DNA of 64,000 nucleotides, taken from assembly GCF_036127095.1 (NCBI RefSeq), contig NZ_CP108006.1:62001-126000 (forward strand), given 5' to 3'. How positions within the stretch are numbered: position 1 is the first letter of the stretch; each line of letters begins with the position of its first letter. A program made the position numbers and the translations under genes. Shown here one piece after another: positions 23,822 through 31,805 of the stretch. Under the pieces are notes generated by a model that had not been told where the DNA came from, searched no databases, and saw only the letters and a program-made list of their open reading frames with translations. The stretch comes from Streptomyces sp. NBC_00335 (GTDB lineage Bacteria; Actinomycetota; Actinomycetes; Streptomycetales; Streptomycetaceae).

Positions 23822-24472
23822 TCAGGCCTTGGGGGTTGACGTTTCCCGGGCGGCGCTGCCGAAGGTGAGGCCGAAGTCGTGCAGGGTCAGGCTGAACAGT
23901 GGCGGCCCGTCGACCGGGAGCCTGAGCGTGCCGCGGGGCGGGATCCGCCAGGTGGCCCGGGCCAGGCCGACAGCGCTGCGGCTGCGCACGCGGCTGGTCT
24001 TCAGGCGTCCGTCGAGTTGCTGGGCGAGGCGGTAGGACACCGGCCAGCGTCCCGGCAGCCTGGTTGCGGGCCGGAAGGACGCGGAGCACAGGGTGGCGCC
24101 CCCGGTCCGGGCCGTGGCCTCGATGCCCCCGCGGCCCTCGCCGCGGATGAGGTCGAAGTCGGCCAACTCCTTCGGGATACCCCAGAGTTCACGGCCTCCG
24201 GCCATGGACGGCGGGCTGTCCACCCAGATGTCGGTGATGGTGACCCGGGGCCGCAGGCCGTCGCGGACCAGCACGGCGGAGAGGAGCTCGTTGTAGTGCA
24301 GGACGCTGTCGTTCTCGTAGACGACCCAGGCCGCGCCCATGAGGGCCCGGCCCGCGAGGGTCACGGGCCGGACACCGTACGGCAGCGGTGGCAGCGACCG
24401 GCGCGGTACGAGCCACAGGGAGAGGTGCATCTGCCCCGCGAGGTGCCAGGGCTCAGGCGGGTACGTCGGCAT
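23822..24472 (-). CDS. Acetoacetate decarboxylase-superfamily protein
   Basis: The 216-residue protein has the ADC-like fold signature WVVYENDSVLHYNELLSAVL, then VDSPPSMAGGRELWGIPKEL. Acetoacetate decarboxylase uses the first lysine of a PKK pair for a Schiff base, with the second lowering its pKa. Here the pair is PKE, so the Schiff-base lysine may remain but ordinary decarboxylase chemistry is doubtful. Family relatives act as aldolase-dehydratases or cyclases on keto acids. Its start lies inside the end of the GMC oxidoreductase gene (20-base overlap) and it is followed after 50 bases by the acyl-CoA ligase. Confidence 0.72.
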   Translation of the reverse strand: MPTYPPEPWHLAGQMHLSLWLVPRRSLPPLPYGVRPVTLAGRALMGAAWVVYENDSVLHYNELLSAVLVRDGLRPRVTITDIWVDSPPSMAGGRELWGIPKELADFDLIRGEGRGGIEATARTGGATLCSASFRPATRLPGRWPVSYRLAQQLDGRLKTSRVRSRSAVGLARATWRIPPRGTLRLPVDGPPLFSLTLHDFGLTFGSAARETSTPKA

Positions 24473-26327
24473 CGGGGTCCTGCCCTTCGGGCGATCGGGG
24501 CCCGAACCGCAGCGCGGCGGGGGCGTGTGCGGGGACGGCGGGGCGGCGCGGCGGTACGGGATCCACCCCGCGGTAGGGCGCGCCGGGCCGGGGTCGGGGG
24601 TCGGGGTCGCCGCTGTTGGGCCACAGGGCGGTCGCGCGTTCGGCGAGTGCGGTGATGGTCAGGGAGGGGTTGACTCCGAGGTTGGCGGAGATGGTGGAGC
24701 CGTCGACGATGTGGAGTCCGGGGTGCCCGTGGACCCGGTGGTAGGGATCGACGACTCCGTGCGCGGGGTCGGCGGCGACGGTGCACCCGCCGATGAGGTG
24801 GCCGGTGGTGGGAATGTCGAACAGGTCTCCCCAGGTTCCGCACGCCAGGGCGTCGTTCTGCCGTGCGGCGGTGCGGGCGAGGCGGTGACCGGCCGGTATC
24901 CAGGTGGGGTTGGGGGCGCCTTCGCCGGGCTCGCTCGTCAGGCGCGGCCCCAGCAGGCCTCGGCGCAGCCGGGTGGTGAGGGAGTTGTCGGCCGACTGCA
25001 TGACCAGCAGGACCACCGATTGCTTGGCCCAGTTCCGCGGGCGGTGCAGTGCGAGCAGGCTGCGGGCGTTCGCGGCCATCGCGGCGAGGCCGGCCAGGAG
25101 CCGTGGACGGCCGGGGACCGGGTCCGTGAGGATCGCGCCGAGCAGGGCGAGGAGATTGCTGCCGGGCCCGTACCGGACGGGCTCCACGTGGGTGGCGTCG
25201 TCGAGGTGCACGGAGGACGTGATGGCCACGCCCTGGGTGAAGTCGGCGCCGGGATCCTTGGAGCGTACGGCGAGGATCGCCTCGGAGTTCGTCCGCGTCA
25301 GGTGTCCCAGGCGCGGTGAGAGGCCGGGCAGGGTGCCGGCGGCGCGGAGCCGGTGGAGCAGGCGCTGCGTGCCGAGGGCTCCGGCGGCGAAGACGACGTG
25401 CCGCGCGGTGGTGGTGCGCGGGTCGGGGCGCAGGGTGCGTCCGGTGCGGACGGAGGTGACGGTCCAGCCCGCACCGGCGCCGTCGGCGGTGTTCGGGCGG
25501 GCATCGGCGTTCGGGCCGGCATCGGTGTTCGGGCGGCCGTCGGTGTTCGGGCGGGCATCGGCGTTCGGGCGGACCTCGGTGACGGTACGGTCGGCGACGA
25601 CCCTCGCACCGGCCGCTTCGGCCAGTCCGAGATAGTTCTTGGGCAGGGTGTTCTTGGCGTTGTGCCGGCACCCGGTCATGCACGCCCCGCAGTGCAGGCA
25701 GCCGGCACGGGCGGGACCGGCGCCACCGAAGTAGGGGTCGGGAAAGGTCGTTCCGGATGCGGTGCCGGGCTTCCCGAAGTGCACGCCCACGGGGGTGGGC
25801 CGGAAGGTGTCCTCGCGGCCCATCTCCCGGGCGGCCTCCTTCAGCACCCGGTCGGACGGGGTGAAGCGGGGGTTCGGCGTGACCCCGAGCATGCGCCGGG
25901 CCTGGTCGTAATAGGGGGCCAGCTCGGTGCGCCAGTCGGTGAGGGATGCCCAGTGGGTGCCCTCGTAGAACGGCGGGGGTGGATCGTAGAGGGTGTTCGC
26001 ATAGCCGAGGGATCCCCCGCCGACGCCCGCACCGGTCAGTACGAGCACCCTGCCCAGGAGGGTCATCCGCAGGATTCCACGGCAGCCGAGGCGCGGGGCG
26101 AAGAGGTAGTCGCGCACCCGCCAGGAGGTCCGGGGGAAGTCCTCGTCGGCGAAGCGACGGCCGGCTTCGAGGACGGCGACGCGGTATCCCTTCTCGGTCA
26201 GGCGCAGGGCGGTGACGCTGCCCCCGAAGCCGGACCCGATGACGAGCACGTCGACGTCGTCGGGTGGCAGGGACCCTTGGGCAGCAGCCCCCGGTGGAAC
26301 GTCCTGGGGTGGCGAAGAGGTTGGCAT
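24453..26327 (-). CDS. GMC-type oxidoreductase (cholesterol oxidase-like)
   Basis: The 624-residue FAD enzyme has VDVLVIGSGFGGSVTALRL at its N-terminus, GAGVGGGSLGYANTLYDPP, a cysteine-rich CLHCGACMTGCRHNAKN segment, and C-terminal GHLIGGCTVAADPAHGVVD and NLGVNPSLTITALAERA motifs. GMC enzymes of this type oxidise alcohols, including sterols and long-chain alcohols, so phytol to phytenal is an attractive role. The cysteine cluster could bind an Fe-S centre. An 18-bp tandem repeat inserts a PNTDAG-like linker mid-protein. GTG 26330 is immediately followed by ATG 26327; the ATG has better spacing from GGGAG. It heads a four-gene minus-strand operon. Confidence 0.82.
   Translation of the reverse strand: MPTSSPPQDVPPGAAAQGSLPPDDVDVLVIGSGFGGSVTALRLTEKGYRVAVLEAGRRFADEDFPRTSWRVRDYLFAPRLGCRGILRMTLLGRVLVLTGAGVGGGSLGYANTLYDPPPPFYEGTHWASLTDWRTELAPYYDQARRMLGVTPNPRFTPSDRVLKEAAREMGREDTFRPTPVGVHFGKPGTASGTTFPDPYFGGAGPARAGCLHCGACMTGCRHNAKNTLPKNYLGLAEAAGARVVADRTVTEVRPNADARPNTDGRPNTDAGPNADARPNTADGAGAGWTVTSVRTGRTLRPDPRTTTARHVVFAAGALGTQRLLHRLRAAGTLPGLSPRLGHLTRTNSEAILAVRSKDPGADFTQGVAITSSVHLDDATHVEPVRYGPGSNLLALLGAILTDPVPGRPRLLAGLAAMAANARSLLALHRPRNWAKQSVVLLVMQSADNSLTTRLRRGLLGPRLTSEPGEGAPNPTWIPAGHRLARTAARQNDALACGTWGDLFDIPTTGHLIGGCTVAADPAHGVVDPYHRVHGHPGLHIVDGSTISANLGVNPSLTITALAERATALWPNSGDPDPRPRPGAPYRGVDPVPPRRPAVPAHAPAALRFGPRSPEGQDPDADVPA
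25491..25580 (-). repeat. Five 18-bp tandem repeats inside the GMC oxidoreductase gene
   Basis: Five consecutive units near GTTCGGGCGGGCATCGGC encode hexapeptides such as RPNTDG and GPNADA on the minus strand. The reading frame is kept, so the array adds a flexible loop of about 30 residues after the TVTEVRP strand. Copy number may vary between strains. Confidence 0.85.
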
Positions 26328-26347
26328 CACGGCTCCCGCACGGCGAC

Positions 26348-26361
26348 AGACCGGACGGTCA
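26348..26361. promoter_or_regulatory. Third, weaker TetR-type operator half
   Basis: AGACCGGACGGTCA matches the 14-mer TGACCGSSCGGTCA with a single end mismatch. It lies 20 bases upstream of the GMC oxidoreductase start and could tune that gene. Confidence 0.45.
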
Positions 26362-26391
26362 CACCTGGCTGGCGGGCATCGACCCGCGGCG

Positions 26392-26421
26392 TGACCGGGC
26401 GGTCATGTGACCGCCCGGTCA
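26392..26421. promoter_or_regulatory. Double palindromic operator, GMC oxidoreductase side
   Basis: Two 14-mers, TGACCGGGCGGTCA (26392-26405) and TGACCGCCCGGTCA (26408-26421), are each palindromic. They repeat at 16-base spacing and together form a larger inverted repeat. Tandem palindromes of this kind suit TetR-family dimers binding as a pair. It is one of two such sites between the divergent genes. Confidence 0.75.
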
Positions 26422-26540
26422 TAGTGAGTGGCACCTGGACCCGTGTCAATGAATCCGGCAGCACCAGCGGCGGCGAATCCATTCGCCAACTGAGCTCTCG
26501 TGCAAGCTGGTTGACAATGCGCGGACCGGCCAGCAGCCTG

Positions 26541-26570
26541 TGACCACCCGGTCACATGACCGGGTGGTCA
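26541..26570. promoter_or_regulatory. Double palindromic operator, flavin monooxygenase side
   Basis: TGACCACCCGGTCA (26541-26554) and TGACCGGGTGGTCA (26557-26570) repeat the arrangement at 26392 with the same 16-base step, and end 26 bases before the ATG at 26597. The paired sites on both sides of the intergenic region suggest looping or symmetrical repression of both divergent genes. Confidence 0.75.
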
Positions 26571-26596
26571 CAGCGGGTGGTCGCAGCGGAGGTCCG

Positions 26597-27964
26597 ATGG
26601 AACGTGTCTGTGTGATCGGGGCCGGCTCGTCCGGCATAGCCGCCTGCCAGGTGCTCACCGAGCGGGGCATCCCCTACGACTGCTACGAGAGCGGCTCCGA
26701 GGTCGGCGGCAACTGGCGTTACCAGAACGACAACGGCATGTCCTCGGCCTACCGGTCCCTGCACATCAACACGTCCCGCCAGGTGATGGAGTACGCCTGC
26801 TTCCCCATGTCGGACGCCTATCCGGTCTACCCGAGCCACTTCCACATCGCCCGCTACTTCGACGCGTTCGTCGACCACTTCGGCCTGCGGCCTTCGATCG
26901 CGTTCCGCACCGAGGTGACGGACGTCGCCGGGACCCCCGACGGCCGGTGGGCCGTCACGGCCCGCGGACGCGATGACGGCGTCACCACCAGCCGCGTCTA
27001 CGATGCCGTCCTCGTCGCCAACGGCCACCACTGGAAGCCCCGCATGCCGCGACCGGAGCTGCCCGGAACGGGCACCTTCACCGGCACCCAGACCCACTCG
27101 CACCACTACCGCACGCCCGAACCCTTCGCCGGCGCACGGGTCCTGGTCCTGGGCATCGGCAATTCGGCGTGCGACATCGCCGTCGAGACCTCCCGCGCCT
27201 CCGCCCGCACCTTCCTGGCGATGCGCCGCGGCGCGCACATCCTGCCCAAGTACCTCTTCGGAACCCCTACGGACCACCTCACCGGGTCGTGGCTCGCCCG
27301 GGCGCCCCTGGCAGTTCAAGCCCGCGGCCTGGATCTGCTCCTGCGGCTCAGCCGCGGCCGGCTGTCCGACTACGGCTTGCCCGAGCCGCGCCACGGGGTA
27401 CTCGGCGCCCACCCCACCATCTCCGACGACCTCCTCTCGCGCCTGGGTCACGGCGACATCACCGTCACGCCGATGGTCGAAGCGCTCGACGAGGGGCACG
27501 CCGTCTTCGAGGACGGCAGCCGGGAGGAGATCGACGCCATCGTCTACTGCACGGGCTACGACATCGAGTTCCCCTTCCTGCCGAAGGAGCTGATCGACCC
27601 GGCCGACAACGCGGTGAACCTCTACCGCCGGGTCGTCTCCCCCGACCACCGCGGCCTGTACTTCATCGGCCTCGTCCAGCCGCTCGGCGCGATCATGCCC
27701 CTGGCGGAAGCACAGTCCCACTGGGTGGCCGACCTGCTCCAAGGCCGCTGCGTCCTGCCCTCGTACGGCCTGATGCATCGCGAGATCACCGACTACCACG
27801 CCCGCACGGCACGGCGGTACGTCACGTCCAGCCGCCACACCATCCAGGTCGACGCCCAGAGATACCTCAAGGAATTGCGCGACGAGCGGGTCCGCTCGAC
27901 GCCCCGCGCAGCCAGAACCCGGCGACGCCTGGCAGCGGTTGACGGTCGGGTGACGCCGCTCTAG
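26597..27964 (+). CDS. Flavin-containing (FMO/Baeyer-Villiger-type) monooxygenase
   Basis: The 455-residue protein shows ERVCVIGAGSSGIAACQVL for FAD binding, EVGGNWRY, the FMO fingerprint FTGTQTHSHHY (FxGxxxHxxxY), and VLVLGIGNSACDIAVE for NADPH. Such enzymes oxygenate soft nucleophiles or ketones. ATG 26597 has GGAGG at ideal distance; upstream codons are in the operator. It is divergent from the GMC oxidoreductase and 55 bases ahead of the isomerase-like gene. It could cleave a carbonyl intermediate in the island pathway. The substrate is unknown. Confidence 0.85.
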   Translation: MERVCVIGAGSSGIAACQVLTERGIPYDCYESGSEVGGNWRYQNDNGMSSAYRSLHINTSRQVMEYACFPMSDAYPVYPSHFHIARYFDAFVDHFGLRPSIAFRTEVTDVAGTPDGRWAVTARGRDDGVTTSRVYDAVLVANGHHWKPRMPRPELPGTGTFTGTQTHSHHYRTPEPFAGARVLVLGIGNSACDIAVETSRASARTFLAMRRGAHILPKYLFGTPTDHLTGSWLARAPLAVQARGLDLLLRLSRGRLSDYGLPEPRHGVLGAHPTISDDLLSRLGHGDITVTPMVEALDEGHAVFEDGSREEIDAIVYCTGYDIEFPFLPKELIDPADNAVNLYRRVVSPDHRGLYFIGLVQPLGAIMPLAEAQSHWVADLLQGRCVLPSYGLMHREITDYHARTARRYVTSSRHTIQVDAQRYLKELRDERVRSTPRAARTRRRLAAVDGRVTPL

Positions 27965-27969
27965 GTTTG

Positions 27970-27995
27970 CGGAACACTGTTTCACAGAACGGAAC
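27970..27995 (+). promoter_or_regulatory. Regulon operator upstream of the second isomerase-like gene
   Basis: CGGAACACTGTTTC (27970-27983) followed by a GGAAC half-site at 27991-27995 repeats the island operator. It lies right after the flavin monooxygenase stop and 25 bases before the ATG at 28020, so the last gene has its own regulated promoter. This copy marks the right edge of the regulon. Confidence 0.65.
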
Positions 27996-28019
27996 GAGCC
28001 TGCGGACTGGAGTATCCGA

Positions 28020-28763
28020 ATGACCAACGCCGTGGGACCACGGGCCGTATTCGGGGTCATCGTGCCGAGTACGAACACCGTGGTGGAGCACGACTACTGG
28101 GGCGCACGGGTCCCCGGCATCGCCTTCCGGGCCGGGTCCATGCACATCCCGCACCCGGCCATGGACAACGACCGCGACTTCGAGGCCCTCCTCCTCCAGA
28201 TCAGAGCCTCCATCGACGTCGCGGTTCGCGACGTCCTGACCGCGGAGCCGGACCGGATGGTCATGGGGATGTCCGCGGAAACGTTCTGGGGCGGGGTCGC
28301 CGGCAATGCCGATTTCGAACGCCGCCTGCGCGAACGCACCGGCCTGCCGGTCACGACCGGCGCCACTTCCTGCCGCGCCGCCCTTCGTACGCTGGGATGC
28401 CGGCGCATCGCGGTGTTCTCCCCCTACCAGCCGATCGCCGACCGCGAGGTGCACCGCTTCTTCACGGAAGCCGGTTTCGACGTGGCGGCCGTATCGGGAC
28501 TGCGCTGCTCGACCGCCATGGACATCGCCCGGGTGGGACCGCAACGCATCTTGGAGATGGTCAGCGAACTGGACGACCCCTCCGTCGAGGCGATCGTGCA
28601 GGTCGGAACGAACCTCTCTTTCGTCTCCCAGGCCGACACCCTCGAATCCGAGCTAGGCAAACCCGTCGTCGCCATCAACGCGGCGACGCTTTGGCACGCA
28701 CTGCGCGAGCACGGTTTCGACGACCGGATCACGGGCGCGGGTCGCCTGCTGAGGGAACACTGA
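28020..28763 (+). CDS. Second maleate isomerase-family protein lacking the catalytic cysteines
   Basis: The 247-residue paralogue of the protein at 15472 shares FGVIVPSTNTVVEHDYWG, VMGMSAETFWGGVAGN, RRIAVFSPYQPIADREVHRFF and KPVVAINAATLWHALREHG. The second motif reads VQVGTNLS, so even the nearby cysteine of the first copy is gone. Both copies therefore share a cysteine-independent chemistry or bind rather than isomerise. CTGGAG precedes the ATG. The two genes are probably paralogues that diverged to handle differently substituted pyrrole fragments. Confidence 0.72.
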   Translation: MTNAVGPRAVFGVIVPSTNTVVEHDYWGARVPGIAFRAGSMHIPHPAMDNDRDFEALLLQIRASIDVAVRDVLTAEPDRMVMGMSAETFWGGVAGNADFERRLRERTGLPVTTGATSCRAALRTLGCRRIAVFSPYQPIADREVHRFFTEAGFDVAAVSGLRCSTAMDIARVGPQRILEMVSELDDPSVEAIVQVGTNLSFVSQADTLESELGKPVVAINAATLWHALREHGFDDRITGAGRLLREH

Positions 28764-28918
28764 CGGGCACGGCAGACCTGATTCCCCGTCCCCAGGCTGG
28801 GGCAGTACCGGCCGCTCACCTCGTCCGGGCGCCACCCGATGCCCGGGCCTTGGCGTACAGGGCCGGCTAGGACTTGTCCGGCCGATCACGGCGCCGACTG
28901 TTGAGGCATGGCGGGGGG

Positions 28919-29640
28919 CTGCAGCTCGTCGAGGGCATGGAGCCGTGGAAGACCGTCTGTGAACGCTCCACCGGCGTCCGTGAGCATCAGCATGCCGCCG
29001 GCGCCCGCACCGTCCCCCTTCGGCCCCGGAATCAAAGGGGGCCGCAAGGATGGAACACCAGGCCGAGACGCCGTGGCAGAGTCCCGTCGCCCGCCTGGGG
29101 AGGTGGTGCCGGAGGTGAGGGTCTGGGCCGCTCGCGGGGCGGGTTCACCGGCAAGCTCCACCTGAGGGCGGACGGCCGCTGCCGTCCGCTGTCTCTGGTC
29201 GTCACTCCAGGTCAGTGAGCGAACTGCACCCAGTTCAAGGCGGTCCCGGATAAGACCCGAATGCCCAGACCGGGCCTGGGACGACCACGCAAGAAGCCAG
29301 ACAGCCTTGCGGCCGACAGGGCCTACGGCAACGGCCGCGTCCGCGTCCGCGAGTACCTGCGGCGGCGGGCAATCCGCCACACGATCCCGGGGAAGACCGA
29401 CAGTCAGGTAGCCCACCTGCGCAAAGGCTCACGCGGTGGACGGCCGCCCGGCTTCGGCGAGGACCGCTATAAGCAGCGCAACACCTTCGAGCGGGCGATC
29501 AACCGCCTGACACAGTCCCGAGCGGTCGCGACTCGATACGACAAGCGCGGCTACGTCTTCCTCGCCACCGCCGCGGCCATCGCGATCCGGCTCCGAACGC
29601 GCGCTCCTACGCGACCCAGCAGTAGACGCTGTGGTTCTGG
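28919..29640 (+). pseudogene. IS5-type transposase relic
   Basis: Transposase pieces run in one frame: GMEPWKTVCERS, then VREHQHAAGA (from the DSTxVRAHQHAAGA region) after an internal deletion, then GGFTGKLHLRADGRCRPLSL. An in-frame TGA at 29216-29218 follows, and after it GRPRKKPDSLAADRAYGNGR, RPPGFGEDRYKQRNTFERAI and a C-terminal ATAAAIAIRL. The deletion and stop codon make it inactive. No clear inverted repeats are visible. It marks the right border of the catabolic island. Confidence 0.8.
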
Positions 29641-30041
29641 CGCCTGGCGCTGCTGACGAGAGCAGCCAGATCACCCACGATCGCGTCGGCGATCTCAGCG
29701 TCGATCACCTCGCCGTCCTCCGCACGCAGCTGAGTCCACGAGGCGGCGACGTCACTCAACCGGGAGTGCGTGGCGTCCGCGAGCGCAGTGGACAGACGAG
29801 GCGAGATGGCGAAGACGACGCATCCGCCGGTGTCCTGGCCGGCCACGATGCGAGGCTCACCAGCCTCGACGAGTTCTTCGAAGCTGCCGCCGGCCAGAAG
29901 GCACTCCCACTCGACGACGGCCTCTTCGGAATCGAAGTTACCGAAGGAGAGCGACTCGAATGCCCGCCCCGGCCCGGTCTGGAGGGCCAGGCTCGCTGAC
30001 GTGTCGTCCGGCGCGGCGAAGAACTTCACGATGATGCTCAC
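29607..30041 (-). CDS. Hypothetical protein
   Basis: The 144-residue protein starts at GTG 30041 (VSIIVKFFAAPDD) and contains FGNFDSEEAVVEWECLLAGG and a C-terminal NHSVYCWVA. Acidic and lacking membrane segments, it looks like a small cytoplasmic protein of the kind often found scattered in Streptomyces. I do not know a function. Its 3' end overlaps the end of the IS relic by about 30 bases. Confidence 0.6.
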   Translation of the reverse strand: MSIIVKFFAAPDDTSASLALQTGPGRAFESLSFGNFDSEEAVVEWECLLAGGSFEELVEAGEPRIVAGQDTGGCVVFAISPRLSTALADATHSRLSDVAASWTQLRAEDGEVIDAEIADAIVGDLAALVSSARRQNHSVYCWVA

Positions 30042-30418
30042 CTGGGCATCATGCCAGCCGGTCCGCGTCCATGATCGCCCGGACAAGTTCGGCATTGAGT
30101 CCACACTTCGTGCTCGACGGAGTTCACTCAGCCGATGCGGAGAGACTTCGGATTGTTCCAGACCGAGGTCAAAGCGTGCGACGCGGCGGCGGCCGGGCAC
30201 GACCTCGACGAGACCTTCCACGTCTTCCCCCGGAGTTTGCCTCAGCCTGCGCTGGGTCTACGTGTTGATGATCCAGGAGTACGCCCCGGGAGGACGCTGA
30301 CCGTTGATGGTGCTCGTGACAAAAAGCTGCCGGAGTAAAGCCGAGATGATCTGGCACCCCGCCCGACCGCGAGGAAAACCCGTTGGCTATCGGTGTTCCC
30401 TGCTGGAACGATCCTGAG
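30042..30418. other. Intergenic stretch
   Basis: This region separates the divergent hypothetical and HEAT-repeat genes. Short frames exist, but none has a family match or a good ribosome-binding site. I see no repeat or terminator. Confidence 0.5.
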
Positions 30419-31573
30419 ATGACCGACCACCGTGACGCCGTCATCTGCCTGTGGGGTCGCCAGCTCTACGAGCGCCAGGGCGAGCCGCTCGCCTGGGCGG
30501 AGGCGGTCCTGGAGGCCACCGGTCGCCCGCCGACCGCCGTCACCGCGGCGATGTCCGGCCGATTCGACGCCCTCGCTGATTCCCCATCGGACCGCGCATG
30601 GCTGCTGTTCCGTACGGTCGCCAAGCTGGCCGCGAACCTGCGGGGCGACGGCCACTACGACGCGGACGTCGGCACCCGAATCGGCCCGTTGGCCCTGTGG
30701 TTGGGCGAGCTCGAACCGCCGCTCGCCGGCCCGCTCGGGGACGCACTCGGCCACCCACCGGACGGGCCGACATCCCTCGTCACCGTCCACGCCGCCGACT
30801 TGAGCAGGAACCGCACGATCCGGCTGCGGGCGATCGACGCCCTGCTGGAGTGGGCCGAGCTCGACCATCCGCAGGCCCGGGCGACCCTGTCCGAGGTCGC
30901 CTCCGACCACCGGACGCAGGATGTCACCGTCTGGACCAAGGCACTCAACCGGATCGCCCTGTTCGGCGACGCGAGCGTCGAACCGGGCCTTCTGCGCGCG
31001 CTCGCCGACACCGGGCACCGCGGGGTGCGGTGGTCGGCGCTCGCCTGTGCCGAACTCGGCTTCCGCCGGGCCGTTCCGCTGATCACAGCCCTGCTGGAGC
31101 ATCCCGATCCGATGGTCCGCGAGGGTGCCTGCGAGGCGCTCGGCCTCCTTGAGGAACACACCGCCGTACCCGCCCTGACAGCCCGCCTGAACGACGAGAC
31201 CCGCTGGGTACGCAGCAGGGCCGCCCTGGCGCTCGGCCAAATCGGCGGCGACCGGGCACTCGCTGCGCTCTGGCAGGCCATGATGGAACGCCGGAACCCG
31301 AAGGCCAGTCATCTCGCCTCAGCGATCGCTGCCTTCGGCCCGCCAGTGGTGCACGACCTGATCGCCCTCACCGCCGATCCCGACCCGGACCTCCGAGCAC
31401 TGGCCTGCCGCGCTCTCGGCTCCACCGCCGACGACCGGGCCCTGCCGGCACTGGAGCACCTCGCCGCCCACGACCTCGCCAGAACCACCCTCGGCGGCCT
31501 CGTGGCAACCGCCGCCAAGCAGGGACTGCGGACCGCGCACCGCATTCGCGCGCGCACCGCGTCTGACGTGTGA
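30419..31573 (+). CDS. HEAT-repeat protein
   Basis: The 384-residue protein begins MTDHRDAVICLWG and is built mainly of helical repeats, clearest at about 190-340: RWSALACAELGFRRAVPLI, MVREGACEALGLLEEHTAVP, RWVRSRAALALGQIGGDRAL and LRALACRALGSTADDRAL. HEAT solenoids serve as protein-binding scaffolds. An upstream TTG in frame (30383) exists, but the ATG at 30419 is favoured. The partner is unknown. Confidence 0.75.
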   Translation: MTDHRDAVICLWGRQLYERQGEPLAWAEAVLEATGRPPTAVTAAMSGRFDALADSPSDRAWLLFRTVAKLAANLRGDGHYDADVGTRIGPLALWLGELEPPLAGPLGDALGHPPDGPTSLVTVHAADLSRNRTIRLRAIDALLEWAELDHPQARATLSEVASDHRTQDVTVWTKALNRIALFGDASVEPGLLRALADTGHRGVRWSALACAELGFRRAVPLITALLEHPDPMVREGACEALGLLEEHTAVPALTARLNDETRWVRSRAALALGQIGGDRALAALWQAMMERRNPKASHLASAIAAFGPPVVHDLIALTADPDPDLRALACRALGSTADDRALPALEHLAAHDLARTTLGGLVATAAKQGLRTAHRIRARTASDV

Positions 31574-31805
31574 TTTGGGGACGACTCCGACAGCTTCACC
31601 CCGGCCGGTATCCCCACCGCGCCCCTCTCACCGGCCTTGTACCCCGCCGCTTCCTTCGGGGAGGAGGTGACCGACACGATAGGGGCCTCCGCCTTGTCGG
31701 ACGGGGACGAGGTCGGCAAGGGCACCGGCTTGTTGGCGTTGACGGAGAAGGTGGCGGCCGGCGGCGACGGATATGGCTGATATGGCGCAAGCCTTGCGCA
31801 TGCGG
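31574..31805 (-). pseudogene. Truncated, frameshifted secreted-protein remnant
   Basis: On the minus strand GGAGG precedes ATG near 31805, reading MRKACAISAISVAAG like a signal peptide. Continuing in that frame is nonsense, but the adjacent frame reads ATFSVNANKPVPLPTSS and KEAAGYKAGERGAVGIPAG, a plausible mature sequence. It runs into the end of the HEAT gene. This looks like a broken 5' end of a secreted protein gene. Confidence 0.4.

Noticed and set aside
25491..25580. CRISPR-like regular repeats
   Set aside because: The 18-bp units are directly adjacent without spacers and lie inside a reading frame.
93..28763. Aromatic (for example vanillin or salicylate) catabolism as the island's role
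   Set aside because: Aldehyde dehydrogenases and class A monooxygenases would fit, but RCCR-like, NOL-like and chlorophyllase-like genes in the same operons are not explained by it, and no ring-cleavage dioxygenase is present.
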